Shown here: piece after piece, positions 55,050 to 64,000 of the stretch
Numbering within the stretch: the first letter of the stretch is position 1
Layout of the letters: each line of letters starts with the position of its first letter
Assembly: GCA_001600415.1 (NCBI GenBank)
Contig: BCJX01000002.1
Coordinates: 2,407,300-2,471,299 of the forward strand
Source: Pascua guehoae
Lineage: Eukaryota > Basidiomycota > Tremellomycetes > Trichosporonales > Trichosporonaceae
Length of the DNA stretch: 64,000 bases
Direction: 5' to 3'
Notes under the pieces: model-generated
Seen by the model: the letters and a program-made list of their open reading frames with translations, nothing else
The model's database searches: none
What the model was told of the DNA's origin: nothing
Program-made: the position numbers and the translations under genes

Positions 55050-56000
55050 TCACCCCTTAGCCTTACCAGGGACATAATTTACTCTGCCCACCTGATCTGC
55101 AATCTCTGGGACAAATCCAATTTCGTGCAACGACTCGCGGCGCTCTTCGGCGCCCATGGGTGCCCACACAGCCTGGTCGCACTTATCTTCGGCCGTGGCA
55201 ACGTGAGGACCCACACTACACTCGAGAATGCCCTCGACGACGCGCGGTGCTATGTCCTCGGTGCTGTTCGTCTCGCACGCGGTCCAGGTGGTAGTGTAGG
55301 CGCCGTCGAGGCGGAGAAACTCGTCAATGTGGATTTGGTCTAGCTCGCCATTCTCAGTCCGGTCCTGGGTCATGTGGAGCGCGCATGTGAGCGCGTAAAG
55401 GCGGCGGTACACAGTCGTCTCGTCCCACGATGGCCGCGTCGGCAGCGGCGCTGGGACGAGCAGCTGGCCGCAGGGGACATGGGCATGGACCTCGTCGAGC
55501 CCCAGCCCCGCCGAGCACCCCACGCCTGGGGCGAGGTCCCCCGTGTCCGGCCTGGGACTGTAGTCGGGGTCGAGCAGGGACCGCATGGGCATACAGCCAA
55601 GCGTCTCCCGCATCGCCACAACGCGGGGCAGGTTGGCAAACTCTGCGCTCCAACCTTGGTCTGTGGTTGTTTCCTCCTTGAGCCTCCACCAGAACTGGCA
55701 CAGCGCCCCCACCATCACGCTCATCACCCCCCGGACATCGCGCTCGTGCTCGTCTCTGGTCTCGCGCCGGCCCTCGATGCACTCCAACATCCGCAGCGCC
55801 GAGCCGCCCATATACCGCCGCGCATTCTCGGGCAGAGACCAGTACGAGATGGTCCGAGGCGGTACTGTCGTCCCCGAGTAGGCGTGCATGACCACCCCAG
55901 GGCAGATGCTGGGCGGGTCAAAGATGATGGGTCTGGGTTCGTTTGCATTCTCCGGCCGCCCTGTAGGCACGTCGTTTATGCCTCGGGACATCGGTGACAT
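55050..56000 (-). CDS. Orphan protein, function unknown
   Basis: A single exon of 316 residues, starting MSPMSRGINDVPTGRP. The composition is that of a folded, mostly helical protein: ALRMLECIEGRRETRDE, VMVGALCQFWWRLKEET, VVAMRETLGCMPMRSLLD, VYRRLYALTCALHMTQD, IHIDEFLRLDGAYTTTW and ESLHEIGFVPEIADQVGRV. No signal peptide, membrane segment or known domain is visible. The opposite strand is open too, as usual in GC-rich DNA, but it lacks such a pattern. It lies about 390 bp upstream of the orphan at 53465-54658, on the same strand and also without introns. The two do not look alike by eye. Function cannot be stated. Confidence 0.65.
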   Translation of the reverse strand: MSPMSRGINDVPTGRPENANEPRPIIFDPPSICPGVVMHAYSGTTVPPRTISYWSLPENARRYMGGSALRMLECIEGRRETRDEHERDVRGVMSVMVGALCQFWWRLKEETTTDQGWSAEFANLPRVVAMRETLGCMPMRSLLDPDYSPRPDTGDLAPGVGCSAGLGLDEVHAHVPCGQLLVPAPLPTRPSWDETTVYRRLYALTCALHMTQDRTENGELDQIHIDEFLRLDGAYTTTWTACETNSTEDIAPRVVEGILECSVGPHVATAEDKCDQAVWAPMGAEERRESLHEIGFVPEIADQVGRVNYVPGKAKG

Positions 56001-56457
56001 GTTGTTTATGTAGGTGCGGCGCGGAGTGCCTTGGCCGGGGCGTGGTTAGGACCGACCGTCTAGGCAGCACGGGAGGCGGCCGATTGACAAGACCGATGTA
56101 CCGATGTCCTTCTCGAGGTGGTGAACGCGCGAGATGAAATAAGTGTAGGGAAGGAGAATGAGAAAAGTGTGCAAGGAGGAGTGGAAGGAAGAGCGCGAAG
56201 CAAGAATGGCCTTTATCTCAAGACGCGTCCATCCTTCTCAGGCACCAACGTGTGGGGTCCCCGCTTCCCGTCGACAAAAGGATGCTGTACGCTATGGTGA
56301 TGCATGGTGGCCGTACAATGAGGCTCTAGCGTCTCTATGTAAGTGAACAAATATACAGTAAGTAGCGGCTGCCAGGGCGGCACCAGTCTCAAGTTGAAGG
56401 TATCTCGGGGTGGGTGCAGGGTCTCTTGTAGTCTCTCGTGGTCGTGGGCCATCCGAT
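56001..56457. other. Intergenic, 5' of the orphan gene and 3' of the LURP-one-like gene
   Basis: No gene seen in these 457 bp. Confidence 0.5.
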
Positions 56458-57289
56458 TTATCCACCGCCGCCGCCACCGCCGTGGTGGTCATGCATCGCC
56501 TCGTCAAAGCACACGACCAGGGCCGAGATGAGCGACACGTCCATCCCGGGCGCGACGGTGACATAGTACGTCTGGCGCGCGGCGAGGAGCTCGCGCTTGG
56601 TCCAAAACTGGCGCTGGATGTGGGCCACGGGCTGGCCCTCGTCGGTCAGGACGTGCGCCGAGCCTCCCCACCAGTTGCCCTCGAGGTAGAGGTCGCGTGT
56701 GGCTTTGGTGTGTGCGTCGAAGAACGAGAGGGACATTTTGGTGCGCCCTGTGGGGTGGTCAGCTGCTGTACGGTGGGGGGGGTTCGCGGTGCGCGCGCCT
56801 ACAACTCCACTCACAAGCAAACTTGCGCTGCATGCGGAACAGCTCGCGCTCCGTCTGTGGATCGGTGCCGTACATCTGCTTCATCACGGCCATGAGCTTG
56901 TTGCGGACAATATAGAGCGGTGTGCCAGAGAGGCCGGTGAAGGCTGCGGTGTAAGCATGGCGTATCGGGCAGCTGCCGAGGTCGCGCTTGCAACCGAGGG
57001 CAAGATTCGGATTCACTCTTGTCACCGCGCAGCTTGAACACCTTGCCGTCCACCTTGAGCATGGCATTTCCGTCCGTGTCCTTGATGGTAAAGTCGTCCT
57101 GACAGTGTCAGCAGAGTTCAACTAGGCATCGCGGTGTTCTTGCAGACTCACACCAGACCATGACAAGACTTTCTCCTTGATGATGAGCGTGACGGGGTGG
57201 TCGAGGCAGTACTCGGGATAGGGACCGAGAGGGAGGGGTAGGGGGTCGAGCGGTAGGCGCTCGTCGTATTTAGACTTGAAGAGGGGCAT
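56458..57289 (-). CDS. LURP-one-related (LOR/DUF567) protein
   Basis: Exons 57289-57152, 57098-57026, 56943-56815 and 56747-56458 give 209 residues. The protein follows the LOR pattern of a tubby-like beta barrel: a hydrophobic first strand (DHPVTLIIKEKVLSW), then DDFTIKDTDGNAMLKVDGKVFKL, where FxIxDxxGNxxFxVxGK is the family signature, GTPLYIVRNKLMAVMKQM, MSLSFFDAHTKATRDLYLEGNWWGG, VAHIQRQF and a last YYVTVAPGMDVSLISALVVCFDE helix region corresponding to the central helix of the barrel. It ends in a run of glycine after HDHH. Members are scramblase/tubby relatives found in plants and fungi; the fungal role is unknown. A TATA-like ATATAAA lies about 165 bp upstream. Confidence 0.88.
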
Positions 57290-58960
57290 GGTGGGGCCGG
57301 TGAGGGGCGTGGGGGGGTGGAGAAGGGAGCGATGGAAGGGGGGGGAGCGGGGGTGGTTGTGTGGGAGCTGAAGTGTATGTGTTCGAGTGAGAGTTGAGGG
57401 GTTGAGGTTGGGTGTGAGGTATGAAGAGGAGGTGAATGAGTGGGCCGCTGTCGTGTTTATATCCCTCTCTGAAGCTGGAGCAAAGTCGCTCACTGCCTGT
57501 ACGAGCAAGGCGATGCGACTGTGCGGAATGCGATGGACCCCGGCCAAGAAGTGACGCCCGCTGGTTATCTCGGTTCCGTGCCTGGTACTAACCCCCTCCC
57601 AGCCGACTAGCCGACGCAGCCGACCTCAGCCGACCGTGGACCCGGTCCGAAGCATGGACACTGGGCGCTCCCTTTTTCTCGGACAATGCGGCCGCGAGGC
57701 GGTGTTCCGAGATCGGCATTCCGTACGGCCGAGGCATTCCGTGCACAGCACATGGCGGCGAGCTTTAGCCAAAAAGTGACCACCAGAAATCATCCACCGT
57801 GGGTACCAGGCGTGAGTCTGCACCGCCTCATCATCTCCTTTCACTGACGTCATTGAATGTGTTCACGTTTGTGCAGCATGTCGCAGGACGCGTCGCGCCA
57901 CCACTGTCTCGCAACGCGTTGCGCGCGTGTGAGGTGGCGTGGTAGTGGCCGTAGTGGGCAACTCCACGCAGCTCGTGTATTGTGCTACTGTACAATCTCC
58001 ATGTATATGTCGTTCAATCTACTACTGTGAAGCAGCAGCATCTCACTTTCGGCACGGGCTGCCCACTGCTGAGCGCAAAGCGGCTGAGGCATGACGAGTG
58101 TGGCGCCCGTCCAACCTTCTGGCTTGTTGGGCAATATGGGCGAATGAGGGCCCACATTGTCGAGTGCACCAGTGGCAGTCTCGACAACTCATGAACTTCT
58201 TGCGTGGCCTACAGCAGACCATCATTCCACCTAAGCAGCCTGTCTCGGCAATATGTACAGTTTAGTCGCGCCATGGTTTCTGTTAGCTCTGACAGCGTGA
58301 CCTTGGCGTCAGATGTTGGGTAGAGTTGCTATTCCTGACTGTGGTGGCTGTCTCGATAAGCGTTTTGTGCCTGCCCTAAGCTTCTAAACTCAAACGCTAG
58401 TAGTATGACTGCTGCGAAGAGGGGCCTCAGAGGGCTGCAGAAAGCTACGACCGAGACTTTACCAGCACCACTTCGCTTCCGAGTACCTACGGCCGACCAG
58501 GCAAAGCACCCCTCCCCCCCTACCACCTTCCCCATCCCAATGCGAGGTCATGCTTCTAACACGGGCATCGTTTAGGCGTCCCAAGTGAGCACAGCAAAGA
58601 CTGTCGATCACATTGCATTGCAATGCAGTCCATCTCTTGCATTTCGCTCAGAGTGGATGGGTGCAAAATAGGCACACCAATTGGAAACCCATTCGTGCAA
58701 AATACCCCCTCTGCGTGCCTAACTGATTTTTGACCCCGCCTAGCGTGTGGCGTGGCGGCGGGGGCGGCTGTTGTTCACATTGAGCATGGCCAGCACACCC
58801 AGTCACGACCAACCCTCATCCTCGTCCTCGTCCTCGTCCTCCTGGTCCAGGGCGATCGCCAACCATTGCCGCCCTGTTGTCATTGCCACAAACACCTCCA
58901 ACTGCATCCCTCTTTATCCTCCCCCCTTGGTCCACAGATCACCCCCGCGACTCTCCGACC
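57290..58960. other. Divergent intergenic region
   Basis: 1.7 kb between the LURP-one-like gene (-) and the BAR gene (+). It has ATATAAA on the minus strand at 57456-57462 (possible TATA box), a TACTGTAC at 57986 and CATTGCATTGCAATGCAGTC at 58611-58630. No gene seen. Confidence 0.5.
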
Positions 58961-61675
58961 ATGCAGTCCTGGAAGAACTTCTCCGCCGCGCTCCCGAGCG
59001 TCGACGTGTCGTCTGTCGGCAAGAACCTGCGCAACACGGTCCAGATGACGCGGTGAGCCAGCCGAGCGCCGCGGGCACGGGGGGGTGCGAGCGGGGCGAG
59101 TGGAGCGAGGGGAGCGTGTGGGGATGTGTGGTCGGCGTAGACTGTGGGAGGCGATGGGGTGGTGGTTGGGGCAGTGCGCCATTGCGTGCGGGGCGAGTGT
59201 ACCATGTACGCTCGCTGCCTTTGCATCCTGTGGTGATCCAGAGAGAGTTGGGCGGGACGCTCGGGATAGCCACCAGCGTCCCGCCCGCTCGTCGTACATT
59301 GTTACCCACCAAACGCACCCTAAATCCCATCCCACAACGCGACACGGTATCACGATGTGACGCGCACACGCTCCACGCTCGCGCTCGCTCCCTCCGCAGT
59401 TTGAACACGCACTGACTCCCCAGCGAGCGCCTTGGCTCCGTCGGTCCTGACGGTATCACCGAGTACGTTTTGTCGTTTTTGTTCGCGGCCTGGTCCGGTT
59501 GAACTGGCCCACCGACTGGCCTCATCTATTTCGTCTGCATGGGGATACAAGGGCCTGTTGGCGCAGCGTACCTATCGATACCGCCGGCCTCCCCGGTGTT
59601 GACGCGTGTTTGCGCCGTGTGCAGGGCCGCCCTTGCGCGCATCGGCACTCAAAGACGCTCGGATAACAATCGCCGTCCACCCGCTCGGATGGTTCACACG
59701 CTAACGCCAGGCTCCCCGCCGAGTACAAGATGCTCGAGCAGCGCGTCGACGCGCTCAAGGACGTCCACACCAAGCTCCTCAAGATTACAAAGACGTACGA
59801 GAACGAGGCTGTGAGTGTTGAGTCTGCGCAGGTGCTTTGGCCAGAGACGCAGGCAATCGTCAAGTCGGGATTATCGGCGGCCATGCCTGCGTCGATAGGG
59901 CGGGGGTGGGGTCGATGAGCACACTTGGGTTGGTGCGCGACTGGGTTATGCCAGATCGGCTTGATGCCTTGATCATGACGCTGTGTTGTGCGCTGCGTCA
60001 CAAAGCGGACGCAACAGACGCGGATGTGCGACGCCCCGTGCCGAGTCGTGACGAGAGTCTGGTCGCGACAAACACCGCACCAACATACCACCAATCGACG
60101 TCTTTCTCGCGCGTATTCCCGACCTTTATTCTCCATCCCAACTCCCACCTCCACCCCACCGCCATCAATCGACAGTGTCCCCTGGATGCCTCCTCCCCAT
60201 GGCCGCATACCCATTCCCCTGCCCCCCGCTAACCCCAGTACGACTACCCCTCCGATGTGACTGAAAACCTCACCGAGGTCGGACACCAGGCGCAGGCCGT
60301 CTGGGCGTCGTTTGCCAACCGCAACCTCAAGAACACCAACCTTCCCATGCCCCAGGAGAAGAAGGCAGGACCCCACGAGCCCAAGACGCTCCCCCACGCG
60401 CTCTCGCGTGCCGCCGCCGCGGGCGCCAAGGAGATCGGCAACGATGACCGTCTGGGTGTGTCCCTCATGACGTACGCCGAGGCGATGAACAAGGTGAGTC
60501 GAGTCTGCGACAGTAGTCGAGCGAGCCGGGACATTGGCTGGACGTGATGTCGGCAGGGAGTGAGAGCGGGAAGTCAACATGGTGAAAGAAGAGCGCGCAT
60601 GCTGCTTCGTCTGGCAACCGCATGCTTTTGCCTCTGGTGTCATCTTCATGTCTCCTCGACCCCTCCTCACCCATCTGCACCATTATCTTCTATTGTCCGC
60701 GTTTCGTCTCATTTCCTCTATCTCACCCCCGCCCCAATATCCCAATTTCCCAATGTCACCCCACTCACACCCAGATCGGCGAGGCCCGCCTACAGCAGGA
60801 CGCGATCATCTCGGAGCGTTTCGTCACCCCCTGGCAGGCGACGCTCTCGACCTCGATTGGCCTCGCCCTCCGCGCCCGCGCAAATGTCAAGACGGCCCGT
60901 CTCGAGCTCGACTCGGCCCGCGGCGCCCTCAAGTCGGCCACGCCGCAGAAGCAGGAGCAGGCTCGGTGAGTTGATATTGGCTGTGGTGGTCAACTGTGAC
61001 CTGTAGGAGTGTCTGTCTCCTGTAAGGAAATTCGGCGGGGGTCCACCAGCAATTTAGTTGTTGTGTCTGAGCCTGGACTGCACACCAGCTAGCTGGGACC
61101 CCCACATCTCCTTTAGTCGTGCATGTCGAGTCATGACGGGTGGTATAACCCACACACCTCAGCCACCCCAGCCCGTGCTCCCCACAAGCGCTAACCCCAG
61201 TCTCCATGTCGAGGAGGCAGAGGACAAGCTCGTCCAGGCGACCGAGACGGCGATTGGTCTCATGAAGGCCGTCCTTGAGAACGTGAGTCTACCACCGGAG
61301 TTTGTGATTCGGTGCTGACGCTGTTTTTCTGCGTGCTTCTTCTCGGCTTTCTTGACTACCCCTTACGGATACCACGTAACGACACGACGCTTCTCGTGGC
61401 AACATCGACGACTTATCCCACACCACCGTTTCAACGCTGGACCCCATCGCTCTCACTCTCCTCTCTCCTCACTTGCTCCCACCTGGGTCGCCCACTGGCA
61501 CGCATCGCTTACTTTCGACATGCAGCCCGAGCCGCTCCAGAACCTGTCGTCGCTCGTCAAGGCGCAGCTCATCTTCTACTCGACGGCGGCCGAGACTCTG
61601 AGCGGTATCCAGACGCAGATTGACGAGGCTGCCACTGCCGCCGAGGGCGAGTACCGCACCTCGCGGGGTGCGTAA
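58961..61675 (+). CDS. BAR-domain protein of the Gvp36 type
   Basis: Exons 58961-59052, 59424-59462, 59711-59810, 60239-60493, 60775-60965, 61201-61282 and 61526-61675 give 302 residues with closed phases. The N-terminus MQSWKNFSAALPSVDVSS is followed by RERLG and a helical domain: LPAEYKMLEQRVDALKDVHTK, YDYPSDVTENLTEVGHQ, GVSLMTYAEAMNKIGEARL, ATLSTSIGLALRARANVKTA and EEAEDKLVQATETAIGLMK. YDYP and the order of these helices match yeast Gvp36, a BAR protein of Golgi and endosomal membranes involved in vesicle traffic and endocytosis. The six introns are 235-428 nt, several times longer than elsewhere in the window, each with a good donor and a CTAACCCCAG-like or CAG acceptor. The 39-nt second exon is confirmed by frame. 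Confidence 0.85.
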
Positions 61676-62127
61676 GTGGGGCGAGGTTATATCGAGTCCG
61701 GTCGAATGCGGCCTGCTGGATCTTGTCGGCTGGTAGACGAGGGCGGGGCCACGAGCGATTCACGCAAAGGTATGGTAGGACGGATGCCCCGGCCCAGGGC
61801 GCGGCAGAGTCGAGGAGGACGTGTGGTCTCTCTGCGGACAGGCCTGAATTAGACTGTCGGTTCCGAGGTTCGGATGCTATACAGAGGGCGCCTGTGGCCC
61901 ATGGAGATGGATCATCTCACGACGCTGCATACTGGGTACGGACGGCTATGAGCGCGGGCACAGTGGGTGGGCACGCAGGGCGCACATACATACGCGCATG
62001 GCAGGGCATGAGGGGGACATGGATCGTAATGGGACTCGACTCGACTTGACATACGCTGCTGGTGGATTCGATTGACTTGAATGGTTGAATGACTTGACTG
62101 CTTGATATATGGTACTTGGCGATGGTT
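61676..62127. other. Intergenic between convergent genes
   Basis: A 452-bp spacer between the BAR gene (+) and the Argonaute gene (-). No feature seen. Confidence 0.5.
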
Positions 62128-64000
62128 TTACATCCACCACGCCTGCTGTCAGCTGAGACCTACAGAAGCGGAGTAGCTGACTCACGACACTGGCGAGCTC
62201 TTCGTTCTTTGCGAGGAGTTGCTGCACCTGCTGGACATTGACGCGCTCGGCGAACTGCGTCGAGGGGGCGAATCCGCCAGTTGTGCTCGGCGCCGGAGGC
62301 TTGGTGCGGCTGCCAGACGTCTCGGACGGTGACACCATCGAGTCGTCGGAACGCTGCACAATAAGGCGCGCCTTCTGGCACACGAGGTCTGGGGAGTTAG
62401 CTGGCACAAGGAAGGTTGCGTAACTCACCAGCCATGTAGCACACGGGGACAAGGGAGACGCTGCGCGTGCAGCGGGCAAAGCTAAAGCAGAGGCTGTACA
62501 CGAGCTGCTGGAGCTGGTCGGGCGTAATTGCAAGCTCGTCAACGAGGCAGATGTAGTGCGTGGGGCGGGCGGTGCCGACGAGTCCCGCGTGGGCTTGGAG
62601 GAAGAAGTCGAACGCGTACGGATGGGTGACGGTACGGTCGACGACGAGGCCGGCGGGCAGGTTACCCGAGCGGTCCGTGTTGGAGCCGTTGGGGGAGAAG
62701 AAGCGCGTCGTGTGGCGCTTGGCACAAACACACACGAGGATGCGGGGGCGGTAGTCGGACCGAATGGAGCGGCAGGCGCTCACGATCGCATCGTGCTCGT
62801 ACTGCACGGCCGCGGCGTACTGGCCCTCTGAGATGCCGTCGCGGAACATGAGGATACGTTCGGGGTACTCGCCGTCGTTGTGCTTTGCAAAGATTTCCAG
62901 GTGGGCCTTGACCATGTCGGGCAGGTTGACAATAATCTCGCTGCGGCCCGGCTGGAGGCGGATCTGCGCAGAGTAGGCATCGCAGTCGGCGTTGTAGGTC
63001 GCAATGGAGCATGCGACCGTGGGCACGTCAGAGTTGGGGCGGAACGGGGGCTGGCGTCAGTTGTGACAGAGCTCGAAAGGACGTACGTGGCCAAGGTCGG
63101 CGCCCAGGATCATCGTCTTGCCAGGCACCACGCCGAGAAGGTCAGAGACTGCGACTTGGTGCGAAATACCACCAAGCTTGGCCTGGGTTGTCAGTTAAGT
63201 TGACCAATGACCACGTCAACTGACCACAATCTTCATGGCAAGGTTGTCTGTATACGCGTCAATACCGCGAGTGTTCTTGATCTTGGCTGCTTGCATGCAC
63301 TGTGTGGGAACGGGGGCTCAAAGTCAATATTCATTCGTGGTGTCTCACCCACCCTTCAGCTCCGTAAACGACAGCTTCTTGATCGTCTCGTACAGCCACG
63401 CGTCCCTGTGTTTGTTTAATGGGTGTTCTCTGCCAACGTGCCCCCACCCACCTGCCCGGGAGAATACAGCAGATCAGCTGTGGTGCCTGCTTGTTGACCA
63501 TGAACGCCTGGCGGGCTGCCTGCTGAAGACCAGCGAGAACACCTGCGGGGAAGCGGGGGTCAACAGGAGGGATAAGAGGCGGGCTGGTGTTGGCCACATT
63601 GACGCCCAGGTTACGAAGTCGCTGTACAAGGAACGTAATCCAGCGCTTCATGTCGTCAATGTCGCAGAAGCGATCAAACGAAACGACAGCCCAGTTGGTG
63701 AGCGGACGATTGGCATCGCGCATGAACTGGGCGTGAGTTGAGCCTCCCATGAGAACTTACTTGCTGGCCACCCATTTGCCATCCGCCATCGCGAACATTG
63801 GCCTGACGGCGACGGTAGTTGACTGTCGGAGGGGGCAGAACACGAGCGTTGATCTCAACCATCTTGGTGTTCACCTGAGGGGCGTTAGAATTCTGGCGTT
63901 CACACCTATTGGAACGCACCTGGAGGCCCCAAGCAGCAATCTTGCTCTGCTTCTCGTAGGCCAGGTCCACACGCCAGTCCCGAATCGTCTTGGAGCGAAG
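62128..64000 (-). CDS. Argonaute, C-terminal half (MID and PIWI), 5' part outside the window
   Basis: Exons visible: from beyond 64000 to 63920, 63874-63761, 63726-63452, 63405-63353, 63316-63225, 63182-63087, 63050-62429, 62388-62186 and 62145-62128. The L2/MID start EINARVLPPPTVNY is typical of Argonautes. The MID part has PQLICCILPG and VPTQCMQAAKI, then NLAMKIVAKLGG. The PIWI domain keeps the whole slicer tetrad: Asp in LGADLGH (63096-63098), Glu in RSEIIVNL (62937-62939), Asp in FRDGISEGQY (62838-62840) and His in RPTHYICLVDE (62556-62558). The C-terminus is ELASVQAWWM, carried by an 18-nt last exon. The protein binds small RNAs and should be able to cleave targets. Introns are 33-46 nt. 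Confidence 0.93.

Noticed and set aside
59522..60670. Minus-strand open frame of 382 codons
   Set aside because: It lies opposite exons and introns of the BAR gene, which has conserved motifs and clean splice sites; the frame has no domain.

Overview
This is a window of nuclear DNA from a basidiomycete fungus, most likely a tremellomycete yeast of the Trichosporonales type. That placement is inferred from overall gene style; no marker gene proves it. The evidence is dense, GC-rich coding sequence cut by many small spliceosomal introns (GTGAGT or GTAAGT donors, CTAAC or CTGAC branch sites just before the acceptor), tRNA genes with introns, and fungal families such as a Jen1-type transporter, a Zn2Cys6 factor, a Ppc89-like spindle pole body protein and a Nud1/Cdc11 scaffold. 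There are no operons, rRNA genes, CRISPR arrays or recognisable mobile elements.

Left part (1-20 kb), housekeeping: a partial GT31-like glycosyltransferase (-), a Grn1/GNL3-type nucleolar GTPase (-), a Nud1/Cdc11-like LRR scaffold of the septation network (+), the proteasome beta-2 subunit PUP1 (-), a PX sorting nexin of the Snx41/Atg20 type (+) and a Ppc89/Cep57-like coiled-coil protein (+). In fission yeast Ppc89 is the spindle pole body base to which Sid4 and then Cdc11 attach, so two parts of one assembly lie about 7 kb apart here.

Middle (20-44 kb), sparse: four intron-containing tRNA genes (Pro-AGG, Tyr-GTA, Val-AAC, Thr-CGT), a small PY-motif protein with a C-terminal membrane anchor, a Jen1-like monocarboxylate/proton symporter, a Zn2Cys6 transcription factor whose gene carries an apparent frameshift, and a 1457-residue, mostly disordered protein of unknown function followed by a broken tRNA-Leu-like sequence with a duplicated anticodon-arm segment.

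Right part (44-64 kb): a PQ-loop vacuolar transporter, the ER mannosyltransferase ALG12, an APC-family permease containing a convincing 4-nt micro-exon, two adjacent single-exon orphan genes, a LURP-one-related protein, a BAR protein of the Gvp36 type with unusually long introns, and the C-terminal half of an Argonaute with an intact slicer tetrad, which implies a working RNAi pathway. An assembly gap of 129 N lies inside a permease intron.

Exon coordinates were derived by eye from reading-frame continuity, splice consensus and family motifs. The phases add up for nearly all genes. The uncertain junctions are named in the entries.
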